Positions 19,546 through 31,200 of a DNA stretch of 64,000 bases are shown piece after piece. The stretch is from positions 26,649,462 through 26,713,461 of the forward strand of contig CM055113.1 of NCBI GenBank assembly GCA_029204225.1. Direction: 5' to 3'. Position 1 is the stretch's first letter. Every line of letters begins with the position of its first letter. A program made the position numbers and the translations under genes. The DNA comes from Diphasiastrum complanatum (Eukaryota; Streptophyta; Lycopodiopsida; Lycopodiales; Lycopodiaceae). The notes under the pieces were generated by a model. The model searched no databases, was not told the origin of the DNA, and was given only the letters and a program-made list of their open reading frames with translations.

Positions 19546-22407
19546 GTGTTCCCGGAGGAACTCCCAGCTAAGCTACCTCCTCGAAGACCAGTGGACCATA
19601 AAATTGAGTTGGTACCAGGAACAGAGCCAACTTCACGAGCACCCTACAGAATGTCACAAGAAGAGTTGGCGGAACTGAAACGACAACTTGGTGAATTGAT
19701 AGACAAAGGTTTTATTAGACCTAGCGCTTCACCTTTTGGAGCCCCAGTGTTGTTCGTGGAAAAGGCAGACAAAACTCTTCGAATGTGTGTGGATTATCGC
19801 ATGCTTAACAAGAGTACCATCAAGAACAAGTACCCCATGCCTAGAATTGATGACCTATTCGACCAACTCAAACATGCCAAATACTTTAGCCGAATAGATC
19901 TCAGATCTGGATATCATCAAATTCGAATAGCTAAAGGTGATGAGCACAAAACGGCGTTTCGAACGCGGTACGGAAGTCACGAGTTCCTAGTGATGCCATT
20001 CGGTCTAACAAACGCACCAGCCACTTTTTTCACGTTGATGAACAATATATTTCAAGACTGCCTGGATGAATTTGTCATTGTGTACATTGATGACATATTA
20101 GTATTTAGCCGGAACCTTAAAGATCACATTCAACATTTAAAGATAGTTCTCCAACGACTGAGGAGGAACTGCTTGTTCGCGAAAAGAGAGAAATGTGAGT
20201 TTGTGGTGGAGGAAGTTGACTTCCTTGGACATGTTATAGGCCACGAACGGATTCGAATGGATCCTAAGAAGATCAAGGCTATCTTGGATTGGCTAGCACC
20301 TAAAACTGTTCATGGCATCAAATCCTTTGTGGGCTTATGTAACTTTTACAGGAGATTCATTGAGGCATTTAGCAAAATTGTGGCACCACTGTTGGAGCAG
20401 ACCAAGACTCATCTGAAGATGACATGGACACCGGAATGTGAAGCAGCGTTCCAGGAACTAAAACGACGGATCACTCAAGAACCCATCCTTGCCTTACCGG
20501 ACTTTAGCAAACCTTTTGAAATACATACAGATGCGTCGAACTTTGCTATTGGGGCCGTGCTGATGCAAGACGGAAAACCTGTTGCATATTTTTCAAAGAA
20601 ATTGAGTGACGTAGAGCGACGATGGCCAACTCATAAAAAAGAAATGGTCGCAGTAGTCCAAGCAGTGGAGCATTGGAGACATTATGTGGCAGAAAAACCC
20701 TTTAAGGCGTTCACTGATAATGTATCACTCAAGTACTTCTCATCCCAAGGTATGCTCACGCCAAAGCAAATGCGATGGCAAAACTTTCTCTCAAAATTCA
20801 ATATAGACATTTTACACACGGCGGGAAAGAACAATGTGGTGGCGGACGCACTAAGTAGACAAGAACACTTGATGGCAACAGTGACAACTCAGGTGACTGA
20901 CCTACTCCAAGAAATCAGAGAGAATTATGGTGTGGATGCGTTGGCGAAGGACTTAATGATCGAATTCCAGCTGGGAAAGCCTCATAAACATTTCACTTGG
21001 AAAGATCAAATGGTTGTTTATAAACAACGCAGAGTATATGTCCCAGACAACATCAACCTGAGGAAGAAAGTCTTGCGAGAACATCATGACGTACTAGCCG
21101 CCGGGCATCCAGGGATGAATCGCATGTATGAACTTCTCAAAAGAGGCTTCTATTGGCCAAGTATGTGGGCAGACGTTGAATCTTATGTACAAACATGCCC
21201 GACATGTCAACAAGTGAAGGTGGAACCGCTAGCTTCGGCTGGACTACTCCAACCATTACCGGTACCAGCATACCCATGGGATTCGGTGAGCATGGATTTT
21301 ATTGTTCAACTACCACGGTGCCAAGGATTCGACTCAATTTATGTGGTGGTTGACCGCTTTTCAAAGCAAGTTCATCTAGTACCAACTAAAAGTTCAGTGA
21401 CAGCTGAAGAAGTGGCAAGGTTATTTTTCAAATGTGTTTTCAAATACCACGGCCTGCCTAGAACGATTATTTCTGACCGAGACACCAAGTTCGTCGGAAA
21501 GTTTTGGACTTGTCTATTTCGCCTCGTGGGAACCGGATTGAATTTCAGTACTGCATATCATCCTCAGACAGATGGGCAAACGGAGCGAGTCAATCGACAA
21601 ATTGAACAATATTTACGAAATTATGTCGCTTGGGACCAATCCGATTGGGTCAACTACTTGGATATTCTCGAGTTTGCACATAACAACCAAGTGAACAGAT
21701 CTACTGGAAGGGCACCCTTCGAGATAAGCAATGGTCGGCTACCGATTGTTCCAAGCTCTTTTCTTACAGGCGTGCAGGAAACACCAGTACCCACTGTGGA
21801 GGAATTCATCAATGAGTGGCACACAAAGTTGACCGAGGTGAAGGCGTTTTTAGAGCAGTCACAAAGGAGTATGGCAGCTGACGTAAACCCACATCGACGA
21901 GAACTGGAATTTGAGGAAGGTGATCAAGTATGGCTGAACACAAAGAACATTGCGCTACCAAAAGGTTTTTCTCATAAGTTTGCTCGACCTTATGCGGGAC
22001 CATATTATGTCACCAAGAAGATCAATCCAGTGGCTTATCGATTAGCGTTGCCATCCAGCTTGGATATACACAATGTGTTTCATATCTCATTACTCAAACG
22101 GTACAAACCAGATGGGCGATTTGATCGGCAACACGAACTCCGTCACCCACCAACGACACTTGATGATACGAAGAGGCAGCTTGTACCAGAACAAATATTG
22201 ACACATAGAAAGCGAACTGGCGTTCAACGTGAATATCTAGTGAAGTGGCTACGGGCTCCACTTATTGAGGCTTCTTGGGAGTACGAAGACAAACTTAAGG
22301 AGGGAGCCCCTGAAGTACTAGCAGATTATCTGCAGAAGAACCAACGCAATAGCCGTTTTCCCAGATCGGCACACAAAGCACTAACTGGCGGCATGCCTCT
22401 TACATAA
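19546..22407 (+). CDS. A2 pol, part downstream of Copia-I: RT, RNase H, integrase, chromodomain
   Basis: A 953-residue open stretch. Counting from 19546: RT with YIDDILVFS at about 180-188; RNase H ([14 protein letters not shown]) from about 325; integrase H2C2 zinc region (HH...CPTCQQ) at about 511-560; catalytic core with SMDFIVQL near 583, [12 protein letters not shown] and [13 protein letters not shown]-terminal chromodomain ([23 protein letters not shown]) near 890-915. Such chromodomains in chromoviruses are known to read heterochromatin marks, which fits the self-nesting seen here. The true start of the pol frame lies upstream of the Copia-I insertion, so the first ATG here is not a natural start. 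About 240 bp of 3' untranslated sequence follows. Confidence 0.9.
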   Translation: MFPEELPAKLPPRRPVDHKIELVPGTEPTSRAPYRMSQEELAELKRQLGELIDKGFIRPSASPFGAPVLFVEKADKTLRMCVDYRMLNKSTIKNKYPMPRIDDLFDQLKHAKYFSRIDLRSGYHQIRIAKGDEHKTAFRTRYGSHEFLVMPFGLTNAPATFFTLMNNIFQDCLDEFVIVYIDDILVFSRNLKDHIQHLKIVLQRLRRNCLFAKREKCEFVVEEVDFLGHVIGHERIRMDPKKIKAILDWLAPKTVHGIKSFVGLCNFYRRFIEAFSKIVAPLLEQTKTHLKMTWTPECEAAFQELKRRITQEPILALPDFSKPFEIHTDASNFAIGAVLMQDGKPVAYFSKKLSDVERRWPTHKKEMVAVVQAVEHWRHYVAEKPFKAFTDNVSLKYFSSQGMLTPKQMRWQNFLSKFNIDILHTAGKNNVVADALSRQEHLMATVTTQVTDLLQEIRENYGVDALAKDLMIEFQLGKPHKHFTWKDQMVVYKQRRVYVPDNINLRKKVLREHHDVLAAGHPGMNRMYELLKRGFYWPSMWADVESYVQTCPTCQQVKVEPLASAGLLQPLPVPAYPWDSVSMDFIVQLPRCQGFDSIYVVVDRFSKQVHLVPTKSSVTAEEVARLFFKCVFKYHGLPRTIISDRDTKFVGKFWTCLFRLVGTGLNFSTAYHPQTDGQTERVNRQIEQYLRNYVAWDQSDWVNYLDILEFAHNNQVNRSTGRAPFEISNGRLPIVPSSFLTGVQETPVPTVEEFINEWHTKLTEVKAFLEQSQRSMAADVNPHRRELEFEEGDQVWLNTKNIALPKGFSHKFARPYAGPYYVTKKINPVAYRLALPSSLDIHNVFHISLLKRYKPDGRFDRQHELRHPPTTLDDTKRQLVPEQILTHRKRTGVQREYLVKWLRAPLIEASWEYEDKLKEGAPEVLADYLQKNQRNSRFPRSAHKALTGGMPLT

Positions 22408-22638
22408 ACATTCATGGCCATTCTGAAGTTCAAGGAACTTTCCGGTATTTTTCTTAAGTTTGCCAATAAATCACTTGCAGCTTTACACAGGTTTTACGTA
22501 AGTGAACTTTATCTACACTTTTCCTGTGCTACTGCCAATGTATTTTGTAATTCAAAGTTGCTAAGGCCGGTGAATTAAGCCCGTGCCATACGTCCTAGGT
22601 CTAGTTTGGCCCTGATGAGGACATCAGCTTTTTCAAAC

Positions 22639-22648
22639 GAGGGGAGGA
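22639..22648 (+). other. Polypurine tract of A2
   Basis: GAGGGGAGGA sits directly before the 3' LTR. The conserved GATGAGGACATCA block lies at 22614-22626. Confidence 0.85.
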
Positions 22649-23566
22649 TGTTGTAAAGCTGACTCAGGTGCACCCAACGTGCCCTGTAAGACTCTAAGGG
22701 GTGACACTCCCTAAAGTCCCAGAGCAAGTTAGAACGTCAAGGACTGAGCCTCCGACCTGTGGTGAGCCGGTCAAGTAGTCACAAGTCATGAGCTAGCTCT
22801 GGAGCTCGAGTCATGGCCTAGTCAGGAAGCAAGTTGATTCTGCCACCGGAACGGCTCCCGGGACCCATGTTCGGGAGCCAGACTGATTCTGCCAGGCTTG
22901 CCAGACTTAATCAGCAAAATAAAAACTAAGTCCCAAAAAGCGTGCTTTACCAGAAAGCACTATGTTTCAGAACAGAGGGGGTGCGCCGAATCACAGCAGA
23001 ACTATAGGGGGAGTCCGGCAGACAGAAACTTGGGCAGCTCAACCAGCGCCAGGAATCCAGTCGCCAGGTCTCAGCTCCCTCTACCAGCACGAGCCAGGCA
23101 CAATGCCCAGCACGTGTTGGTGGCCCCGAGACCGGTCAGTCTATGTATGAATGTAACCTCTTCCAAATCTAATAAAGTTGATCCTTGGGGATGATTACCA
23201 TTTCGGTTTCGCCTCCGGGACTGGTCCAAGTGGAAGGACCCTTACTACAACCTTTTTGCGTCGCTGGCGCCTAAGGGTCCCTGTCATCGACATGGGGCTT
23301 GCCGCTATGCCAATTTGTCAGTTTGGCGACCACTATGCCTTGGGTTTCATGTGTGGCTTGTCTTTGCCTTTGGTTACCTTTTGGGGACGGATTCTGAGTT
23401 GGCTTTCGGGTTGGTTGGGATTCCAGTTTTCTTAAGTCTGAATGGTTAAGCTTGTTACGATTCTGAGTTGGCTTTTACGTAAGTGCATGATGGATGAATG
23501 TTAGACTTAAGCGCGTGTTGGGGAAACCGCTCAAGTCCCAGCGCCCTTTGAGGCGCCGGCGCAACA
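22649..23566 (+). repeat. 3' LTR of chromovirus A2
   Basis: The LTR is 918 bp, the same length as the 5' LTR and differing at about seven positions. The poly(A) signal is at 23171-23176. It is followed by the GGAAG duplication. Confidence 0.93.
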
Positions 23567-24306
23567 GGAAGCAAGTTGATTCTGCCACCGGAACGGCTCC
23601 CGGGACCCATGTCCGGGAGCCAGACTGATTCTGCCAAGCTTGCCAGGCTTAATCAACAAAATAAAAACTAAGTCCCAAAAAGCGTGCTTTACCAGAAAGC
23701 ACTATGTTTCAGAACAGAGGGGGTGCGCCAAATCACAGCAGAACTATAGGGGGAGTCCGGCAGATAGAAACTTGGGCAGCTCAACCTGCGCCAGGAATCC
23801 AGTCGCCAGGTCTCAGCTCCCTCTACCAGCACGAGCCAAGCACAATGCCCAGCACGTGTTGGTGGCCCCGAGACCGGTCAGTCTGTATGAATGTAACCTC
23901 TTCCAAATCTAATAAAGTTGATCCTTGGAGATAATTACCATTTCGGTTTTGCCTCCGAGACTGGTCCAAGTGGAAGGACCCTTACTACAACCTTTTTGCG
24001 TCGCTGGCGCCTAAGGGTCCCTGTCATCGACATGGGGCTTGATGCTATGCCAATCGGTCAGTTTGGCGACCACTATGCCTTGGGTTTCATGTGTGGCTTG
24101 TCTTTGCCTTTGGTTACCTTTTGGGGACGGATTCTGAATTGGCTTTCGGGTTGGTTGGGATTCCAGTTTTCTTAAGTCTAAATGGTTAAGCTTGTAATGT
24201 TTCTGAGTTGGCTTTTACGTAAGTGCATGATGGATGAATGTTAGACTTAAGCACGTGTTGGGGAAACCGCTCAAGTTCCAGCGCCCTTTGAGACGCCGGC
24301 GCAACA
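23567..24306 (+). repeat. A1 3' LTR, final piece
   Basis: It resumes the A-type LTR exactly where 10858 leaves off (GGAAG duplicated by A2) and runs to GGCGCAACA at 24306. A poly(A) signal is at 23911-23916. It is followed by only seven bases (GGCAAAG) before a B-type LTR. Confidence 0.9.
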
Positions 24307-24313
24307 GGCAAAG

Positions 24314-25036
24314 TGTTGTACAACTACCTTTACAAGCTTTACTTCCGGCGCCATCGGCGCCAGCTATGTCCCCGGCGTCAGCAGCGTCCCTGCTGCTCTC
24401 GGCGCCACTGTGACCAGAATCCAGCCGGCGCCAAGTTCCTATGGCTGAAAATCTTTGATCGGTTCTAGCGAAGTCCAGAGAGCTCAGATCGATGTGCAAT
24501 CACCTCACACGATCTAGGCATGATTAAAGGAAGCCTGGGAATCAATAAAATCTAGAGAGAAAAAATGACTTTCTAGAAAGATAAAATCCTAGAGAGAGAA
24601 AAATGTGCTTTACTAGCTTGGGTCGAGTGCTTGGTATGAGGGGGGGTGCCGAATCACACCAATACTATAGGGGAGTGCGGGTTGCGACTCAGGGCGAGCT
24701 CCAACCAAATGTAACCTTCTCAGATTTATCAATAAAGTGGAATTTTTCTCAAACTGACTCTGATTACCTTCTGGGTTTCAGTGTTCGGTAAAAGCGCCAG
24801 TTGTAAGGTCGTTTTCAAAGTTTTTATGTTGGCACATAGCTGAGGGTCGTATCCTGGGATGCCAGCGGTATGCCATCGGGACCATTCGGGCCGTGGCGCC
24901 AGCGGTATGCTGTCGGGACCATTTGGTCCAGGAACTGGTTGTCTCCATATTTGTCGCGGCTTGTGGTTCTGAGTGTTCCTTGCATGAATGTGAATGGGTT
25001 AAGCTCTTGTGGAATGGGCTCTAACCTGTCGGTTGA
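24314..25036 (+). repeat. B-type LTR fragment
   Basis: The sequence begins TGTTGTACAACTACC and follows the element B LTR (GGCGCC-rich start, ATCAATAAA signal, GGGTCGTATCC block) but is shorter, and ends abruptly where the palindrome cluster begins. It is a broken, older copy: more diverged from 5587-6807 than the two B LTRs are from each other. Confidence 0.85.
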
Positions 25037-25170
25037 CCCATGCTAATTTCTATGCTGATCATAGCTTCGAAAGTTGTTAAGCATAACACAAAAACTTTTG
25101 TTATGCTCAGCATAGCAAAAGGAACCATGTCCGCTCTTTTGCTATGCTCGGTATAGTAAAAGAGCGCACG
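25037..25170 (+). repeat. Palindrome cluster, left copy
   Basis: Three imperfect palindromes on the core CTATGCT-AGCATAG: 25050-25064, 25095-25121 (CTTTTG...CAAAAG arms) and 25132-25166 (CGCTCTTTT...AAAAGAGCG arms, 35 bp). The last two and the spacer CCATGTCCGC recur in inverted order at 32927-33000. They look like the termini or subtermini of a DNA transposon or foldback-like element, but the family is not recognised. Confidence 0.65.
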
Positions 25171-25539
25171 TGGAACCTTTTTAAAACTTTTAAAAATCAA
25201 AAACTAAAAATTCAAAAATCAAAATTTAGGAATTAAAATTAAAAAGTTAGAAAAATCAAAATATTATAAACACCATATATATATTCAATGTTGTAATAAC
25301 AACTATTAGATCACAAGACAATTGCGCTGATAAGCGCATGATCCTACTTACAAAAGCAAATCAATTGCTATGGTTCTGAATACTTTTTAAATCTCTCTCT
25401 ATATGATCACTAGCTCTGAGGAGTCAACTACTAGAAGACCAATTTTGGTCGTTTGATCTATACGAATTGATCGATCAGGGTAATCATCCTTGATGGCATC
25501 TTCATCTTCACCAACAATCAAAAGCAACTCATTGGAGTC
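25171..25539. other. AT-rich spacer
   Basis: A-rich runs (AAAATCAAAA-type) to about 25270, then unremarkable sequence. I see no gene, signal or clear repeat. Confidence 0.5.
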
Positions 25540-27657
25540 ATGGTGGATTGATAGTGGGGCTAGCTCCCACATAACCTTTCAAAAAGATTTTTTTCTTAAC
25601 TCTACTTTATTTTAATGGTGCTCAAAAGTCCATATTTACATCAAGTAATGAAGAATGTAGAATAGAGGGCATTGGAGCCATCCCTTTGTGTCTAGGATAT
25701 TCCAAGAGAATGGCTCTAGACAATGTTCTTTTTGTACCATCAATCACAAAAAATATGCTAAGTGTTGGTCAACATGTGGAAAGTGGTTTGGATGTCCACT
25801 TTAAGATGGAGTTTGTTCCTTTTTTAAGAATGATGTTTGCATTCCAAAAGGATTCAAACATGGAAGATTGTTTAAATTGGAAGCTAATATTGCTTTTGAG
25901 AATGTGAACCTGGCAAAGGAGGAGATCACTTAAAAGGAGATTTTGTCAAAATGGGATCTTGCTAGCATTGAGGAGGAGCATCAAAGAGAGGAAGATCTTG
26001 AGGATCAACCTCAAAACCTGAGAGTTCCAAGGAGGTCCTCAATGACAAAGGTCGAGTCATCAAAATTGCATGCAAATTAGCCATTCAAGTGTGCATCTTG
26101 CAAGGGTGGTGAGCATTGGAGAGTCTACTATCGTTGCATACTTTTTGGATAGTATTAGTAGAAATGAGGTGACTTGTTTCTTATCTTTAAGATTCATGGT
26201 TTTTAGTACTTTGTTTGACAAGACAATGAAACTCAATGCTTTCAAATCTACATTTGTTGTTGATAAAGCAATTCCATTGGATAACTATTTTTGTAATAAT
26301 TTGAATAAAGTCATACAAGATGAAACATCATTTGTTTTGGAAATCTTTGTGTCCAAATGCTTTGTGCATCATCATTTCAATGTAAGGACCAAAGATTATC
26401 CTACTTCAATGATAGGAATAATGGTAGTGTTTTAATCTTCAAGTAGAGATTGTAGAATCTACATGTTTTCCACCAAAGAAGTTGATAATGGTGGAAATGT
26501 GATGTTTCAAGAGTGGAAGATTTGTAGACTTGAAGAATTACTTTTGGATCAACCCTTTATTCAAATCATTGATGGTTTGTAGTCAATCAAGTGGAGGAGC
26601 AAGCTCAAGACCCGAGGACTCCAAGAAAATTCTTGAGTATCAAGATGGAGCCATCAAGGCTCAATCATATATGGATCGAGCAAGGCAAGTTGTCTTTGGC
26701 AACTTTATGTATGCACTTAATAGCTTAATTGATGTATCTTCAAGTGCACAAAATGCCTTGGAATCCATGGCTTGGCATGATGTATAGTTTTTGAAGTGTG
26801 CTACATGTATATAAACACTTTTATGGAACATCTTTAAGAGGTGGTGAAAGATCCTTCATGGACATCATTCTCTATTGGAGTCTCAAAAGTTCCTTGTTTG
26901 TAACTGGATTTTTTAGACACTTCTAAATCATTCATTCATCTAGAAAAGAGAGTTGTAAATAGATCAAGCTAAATTTGAGGAGTGTGAGAAATTGCCAAAA
27001 TTTGACAAATCTAGCTTGATAAAAAATCATGTAAAATGTACATAAGTGGGTCTCACATTTGTGAAGCCATGGAGCCACGTGGGAGACCTATCCTAGTATA
27101 GGTTAGATGAAGTCTAATGAGTTGGTCAAGTCAATTTGGCAGTGATTCCTAGTTTATAGGACCTACATCCTAGATTTGACCAACTAGCCACCTACTTGGC
27201 ATGACTCTAGGAACGAGTCTAGAGTTGCAAATTAGGGCAAGAAAGGCAAGTTAACTTCCATATTACATGCTGGAAATTCACCTAAATTTACAAAGGAAGA
27301 GGCTTTTGTATGTAGGAGACACTCCATAGTGAGCACTTAGATTATTTTTGAGAGCTCATTGGCAAAACTCAAGTTTCTACTCTATGTACTTGATGTTTTT
27401 TTGGATCCAAGCAAGATCAAAGTGATTTTATCCTTGTTTTCAGTACAGGCCATACTATGTACTGTTCCAGACGTGTGTGGGCTATACTTTGTGTTTGATT
27501 AATGATTAAAGGTTGCTCTTGATTGATCTATGCTAAATTGCTAATCTAGATCTCAGTTTTGTGTGTCTAGTTTGCATTGTTTTGTGATAAACTAATCAAT
27601 CACTCTTGTGAGGCATTAAATGCACTCATTCAAGGTCCAAAGTACTGTACTTTCACA
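25540..27657 (+). mobile_element. Copia-III: decayed relative of Copia-I
   Basis: A protease motif (WWIDSGASSHIT) near 25540, the GAG-pre-integrase stretch (LDNVLFVPSITKNMLSVGQ) near 25710, a short match to the RT/RNase H junction of Copia-I near 26860 (GAAAGATCCTTCA) and a recognisable 3' LTR at 26983-27657. Much of the body is missing or too changed to read; many breaks. It is clearly older than Copia-I. No 5' LTR was identified. Confidence 0.75.
26983..27657 (+). repeat. 3' LTR of Copia-III
   Basis: 675 bp from TGTGAGAAATTGCC to GTACTTTCACA, parallel to the Copia-I LTR in tips and length, and preceded by the purine-rich GAGGAG. Similarity to the Copia-I LTR is patchy, in keeping with age. 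Confidence 0.7.
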
Positions 27658-28270
27658 TGTGTGACAAGGAGATTCGTGAGATATATGTGGAAACAAAACA
27701 TGAAAATATAGTGGAGGTTATATGTATGTTTGAGAGAGATTTTCCAACCTCCATCTTGGACATACAAGTGCATCTACTTGTGCACTTGATCCAAGAAATT
27801 GGTATTGCTGGTTCTATGCATTCAAGGTAGAAAACATATGATTTTGGTTTTTGTGGCTTCAATAGATTTAGCATCCTTTTTTTTTCTCTGTTATTGAACA
27901 TTGCTCTCATCATGCAATAAATGTAGGTGGATGTTTTTTTGGAGAGAGTTTTGAAAGATTTTGTGCTTCAAAAGGCAAGACCAGAGGGAAGCATGGCCGA
28001 GGGGTGTTTAGTGCAAGTGTAGTTAAGAAACACAGTTTAAACACCCGACCGGATCAAACACCACAACACAACATCAAGTGCAACAAGACAAGACAACCGA
28101 ATAGCTCACCTCAAACTGTATATTCAATTGCTCAGTAAGTACAAAGATAAAGTTACTTAAAAGCACTCAAAGGGCTTGTAAAAGAAAGACGGCCCGATAA
28201 TTCTAGAACTAAGCACACGTGGTGCCGTCGAAATAAGAAAGCACTATATAAGTCGATCATTGTTATTTTA
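27658..28270. other. Spacer, probably including the decayed 3' LTR of Copia-II
   Basis: No coding motif. Read on the minus strand, the stretch below about 28271 follows a polypurine-like run and carries a TATA-like CTTATATAGTGC near 28240, as expected at the start of a Copia-II 3' LTR. Its far end cannot be placed, and no second copy exists in the window to confirm it. Confidence 0.4.
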
Positions 28271-31200
28271 ACTCTCTCCCTCAATGATCAACGTCTCTCT
28301 TTATTTTAGAGTTTACTCTATTCATGGAACATACCTCCATGATAGTATTACAAGTAAAAGCTTTTTACATAACCAGATCTAAGCCAAGTTTGGCTCTAAA
28401 CATTTCAAACTTTTCTTTACTTAAAGCTTTCATAAATGTATCAGCAACTTGTAACAACGTAGAACAATGTACAATAATTATATCTTCAGATTGTAGTTTC
28501 TCACGCACAAAGTGATATTTTACCTCAATATGTTTTGTCCTAGCGTGAAAGACATGATTCTTAGCCAATTGTATTCCACTTTGACTGTCACAGAAAATAA
28601 GAGTAGGATTTACCTGCTTCATGCCAATCTCACATAACAACTTACGTAGCCAAACAGCTTCCTGGGTAGCAAAACTTAACGCTTTATATTCGGCTTCTAT
28701 AGAAGAAAAAGAAATAGTATCTTGCTTCTTGCTAGACCATAAAAAACAACCGCTGCCAAAATTGAAGGCATAACCTGTTGTTGACTTTCTATCATCTATA
28801 CTTCTTGCCCAATCAGCGTCAACACAACCCTACAACTTAGGTAAAGCACTTTGTCTTTTGTAGATTAGGCCAAGGTTAGGTGTACCTTTCACATACCTCA
28901 AAATCCTTTTTGCAGCTTTCCAATGGTCCATAGTGAGTGATGACATGAATTGGCTAATCAAACTTACAGCATAGCGAATATCAGGACGTGTAGTCGTAAG
29001 ATATATCAAATTCCCAACAAGTTGACGAAATAGAGTAGCGTCAACATGTGCACTATCATCAATACGAGATAATTTCTTACCAGCTTCGCAAGGGGTGATG
29101 GAAGGTTTGCACTCTGTCATGTGAAATCTCTCCAATACCTCGCCCACATACTTGTTTTGACATAACCTGATATCACTGCCAGTTTTCCATACTTCGACAC
29201 CCAAGCAGTAGTGCATAAGATCTAAATCTGTCATCTCAAACTGCTTGCATAGGTTGGCTTTGATAGAACGAGTGAGGTTCTCATCATTGCCCGTGATAAT
29301 GATATCATCAACATAAAGTACAATCAAGGCAATGCTATCATCATTTATAAGAACATAAAGATTTGGATCTGAATTTGTTCTTACAAACCCATGAGAAAGA
29401 AAGTAATTGTCAATGCGTCCATACCATGCGCGTGGCGCTTGCTTAAGGCCATAAAGTGCTTTGTGTAGTTTACATACCTTCTGTTCTTGCTCTTTTGCCA
29501 TGAAGCCCTGCGGTTGGACCATGTAAACTTCTTCCTCTAAGTCACCATTCAAAAATGCGGACTTCACATCCATTTGATGGATCTTCCACCCAAAATGAGA
29601 TGCTAGGGCAATGATAAGGCGTAGCGTAGTCCACTTAGCCACTGGAGCAAATGTCTCTTCATAGTCAATTCCTTTGCTTTGCTCATAACCCTTCACTACT
29701 AGGTGTGCCTTATGCTTTGCTATCGTGCCATCCGCATGAAACTTTGTTCTAAACACCCATTTGTTGTCAATGGGTTTCTTTCTAAGTGGTAGATCAACCA
29801 ACTCCCATGTATCATGCCTGTGGATGGATTCTATCTCCTCTTCCATTGCCCTTTGCCACTGTTTGTGATCTTTTGTCTCATCAAAGGTTGATGGCTCTTG
29901 ACACTTCAAAATGTCGCTCATTAGGGCATAGTTCACATGATAACGATCGGGAGACTTCCTTTCCCACGTTGATCTTCTCACTTCTCCTTGTGTGCTAGAT
30001 CCCGGTTGATTTAGCTTTGCGTCTTTCATGATCTTTTCATACCATTTTGGTATCTTAGATTCAGGTGATACACTATGTAGAGAGTATGTATCCCAAGGAG
30101 TGTCTAAGTAATGTCTCTTACTTCCAACCAGTTTCTCCTTTATTGCTCCTATTGGCAAGTACCTCCCCCTAGGCTCTTGAATAAGTGATGTCCTTTCATA
30201 CTCACCCTCTCGACTCTCGTCTTCACGTGCATCATCTTGTGGAGCGTCTTCTTCATCTTCTTCTTCCAAAATTGTGGGAATATTTTTTATGCTTTCACCA
30301 CTTGCATGGTCTTCATCTTCATACCTATGCATCTCATCAAAGATCACATCTTTGCTAATGTGAATCTTGTTCATTACAGGATCAAAACACATGTATGCCT
30401 TCGTCCTCTTGTCATAACCGATGAAGATACACTTGATTGCTTTGGCATCAAGTTTCTTTCACTCCTCCTTTGGCACATGTATATAGGCCTTACATCCAAT
30501 GACACAAAACTTGTCGATTTTTGGCTTTATTCCTGTAAATGCTTCTTTAGGAGTCACATTTGGAACCGCAACTGTAGGACTCCTATTTTGCAAGAACGTT
30601 GCCGCACTGCACGCTTCCAACCAAAGTGAATCGGTCAAGCCCATTTGCTTCATCATGGAGCGTGCACTCTCCATAATAGTCATGTTTTTCCTTTCAGCTA
30701 CACCATTACTATGTGGCATGTGTGACTGTGTGAATTGTCTTTTGATGCCGTGTTCCTTGCAAAAGTCCTCAAAATCATTAGATTTGTATTCTCCCCCTCT
30801 ATCAGATCTTAGCACTTTGATGCGTGCATCCAGTTGGTTCTCTACCAAAGTCTTGAACTCCTTGAAGCGAGTAAAAGTGTCAGATTTCTTCTTCAAGAAA
30901 TAAATCCATGTCCTCCTAGAGTAATCATCTATGAAAGTCATAAAATAATATGCTTTCCCCAATGACACGGTCTTCATTGGGCCACACAGGTCGCTGTAAA
31001 TAAGTTCCAGCGGTTTCTTAGCTCTTGCATCTCCATCTTTCTTGAATGTCTCCCTATGATGCTTTCCCATGACGCATCCTTCACATATTGCATGATGATC
31101 ATCCTGCAATGCCGGTAACCCTATTACCATCTTCAGCTTCGCCATAAATCTCAAGCTCCCATAGTTCAAATGACCAAGTCTTTTGTGTCACAACTCAGAT

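Larger units (their letters stand above)
10859..23566 (+). mobile_element. Chromovirus A2 (Ty3/gypsy), nested in the A1 3' LTR
   Basis: Two 918-bp LTRs (10859-11776 and 22649-23566) are flanked by a perfect GGAAG duplication (10854-10858, 23567-23571). Parts: primer-binding site 11779-11794, hairpin leader 11868-12253, protease from about 12492, reverse transcriptase to chromodomain ending at 22407, polypurine tract 22639-22648. Copia-I (13115-19543) sits inside pol. Apart from that insertion about one break is visible, so pol is nearly whole. Hand comparison of the LTRs finds about seven differences in 918 bp (about 0.8%), so it is young. As in A1, no gag is recognisable before the protease. 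Confidence 0.92.
225..24306 (+). mobile_element. Chromovirus A1 (Ty3/gypsy), outermost layer of the nest
   Basis: Parts in order: 5' LTR 225-1133, primer-binding site 1136, hairpin-rich leader, pol region 1893-5233, polypurine tract 5573-5582, and a 3' LTR split by two later insertions (B at 5587-10676 and A2 at 10859-23566). The 3' LTR therefore lies in three pieces: 5583-5586, 10682-10858 and 23572-24306, summing to about 916 bp against 909 bp for the 5' LTR. Pol carries about four breaks. By hand count the two LTRs differ by about 3%, so this is the oldest of the A copies in the nest. The outer flanks (GTGAA before 225, GGCAA after 24306) do not form a matching duplication. No gag is recognisable. 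Confidence 0.85.

Noticed and set aside
26070-26435. A 121-residue frame between parts of Copia-III as a separate gene
   Set aside because: It lies inside the decayed element, matches nothing I recognise and has a competing frame on the other strand.
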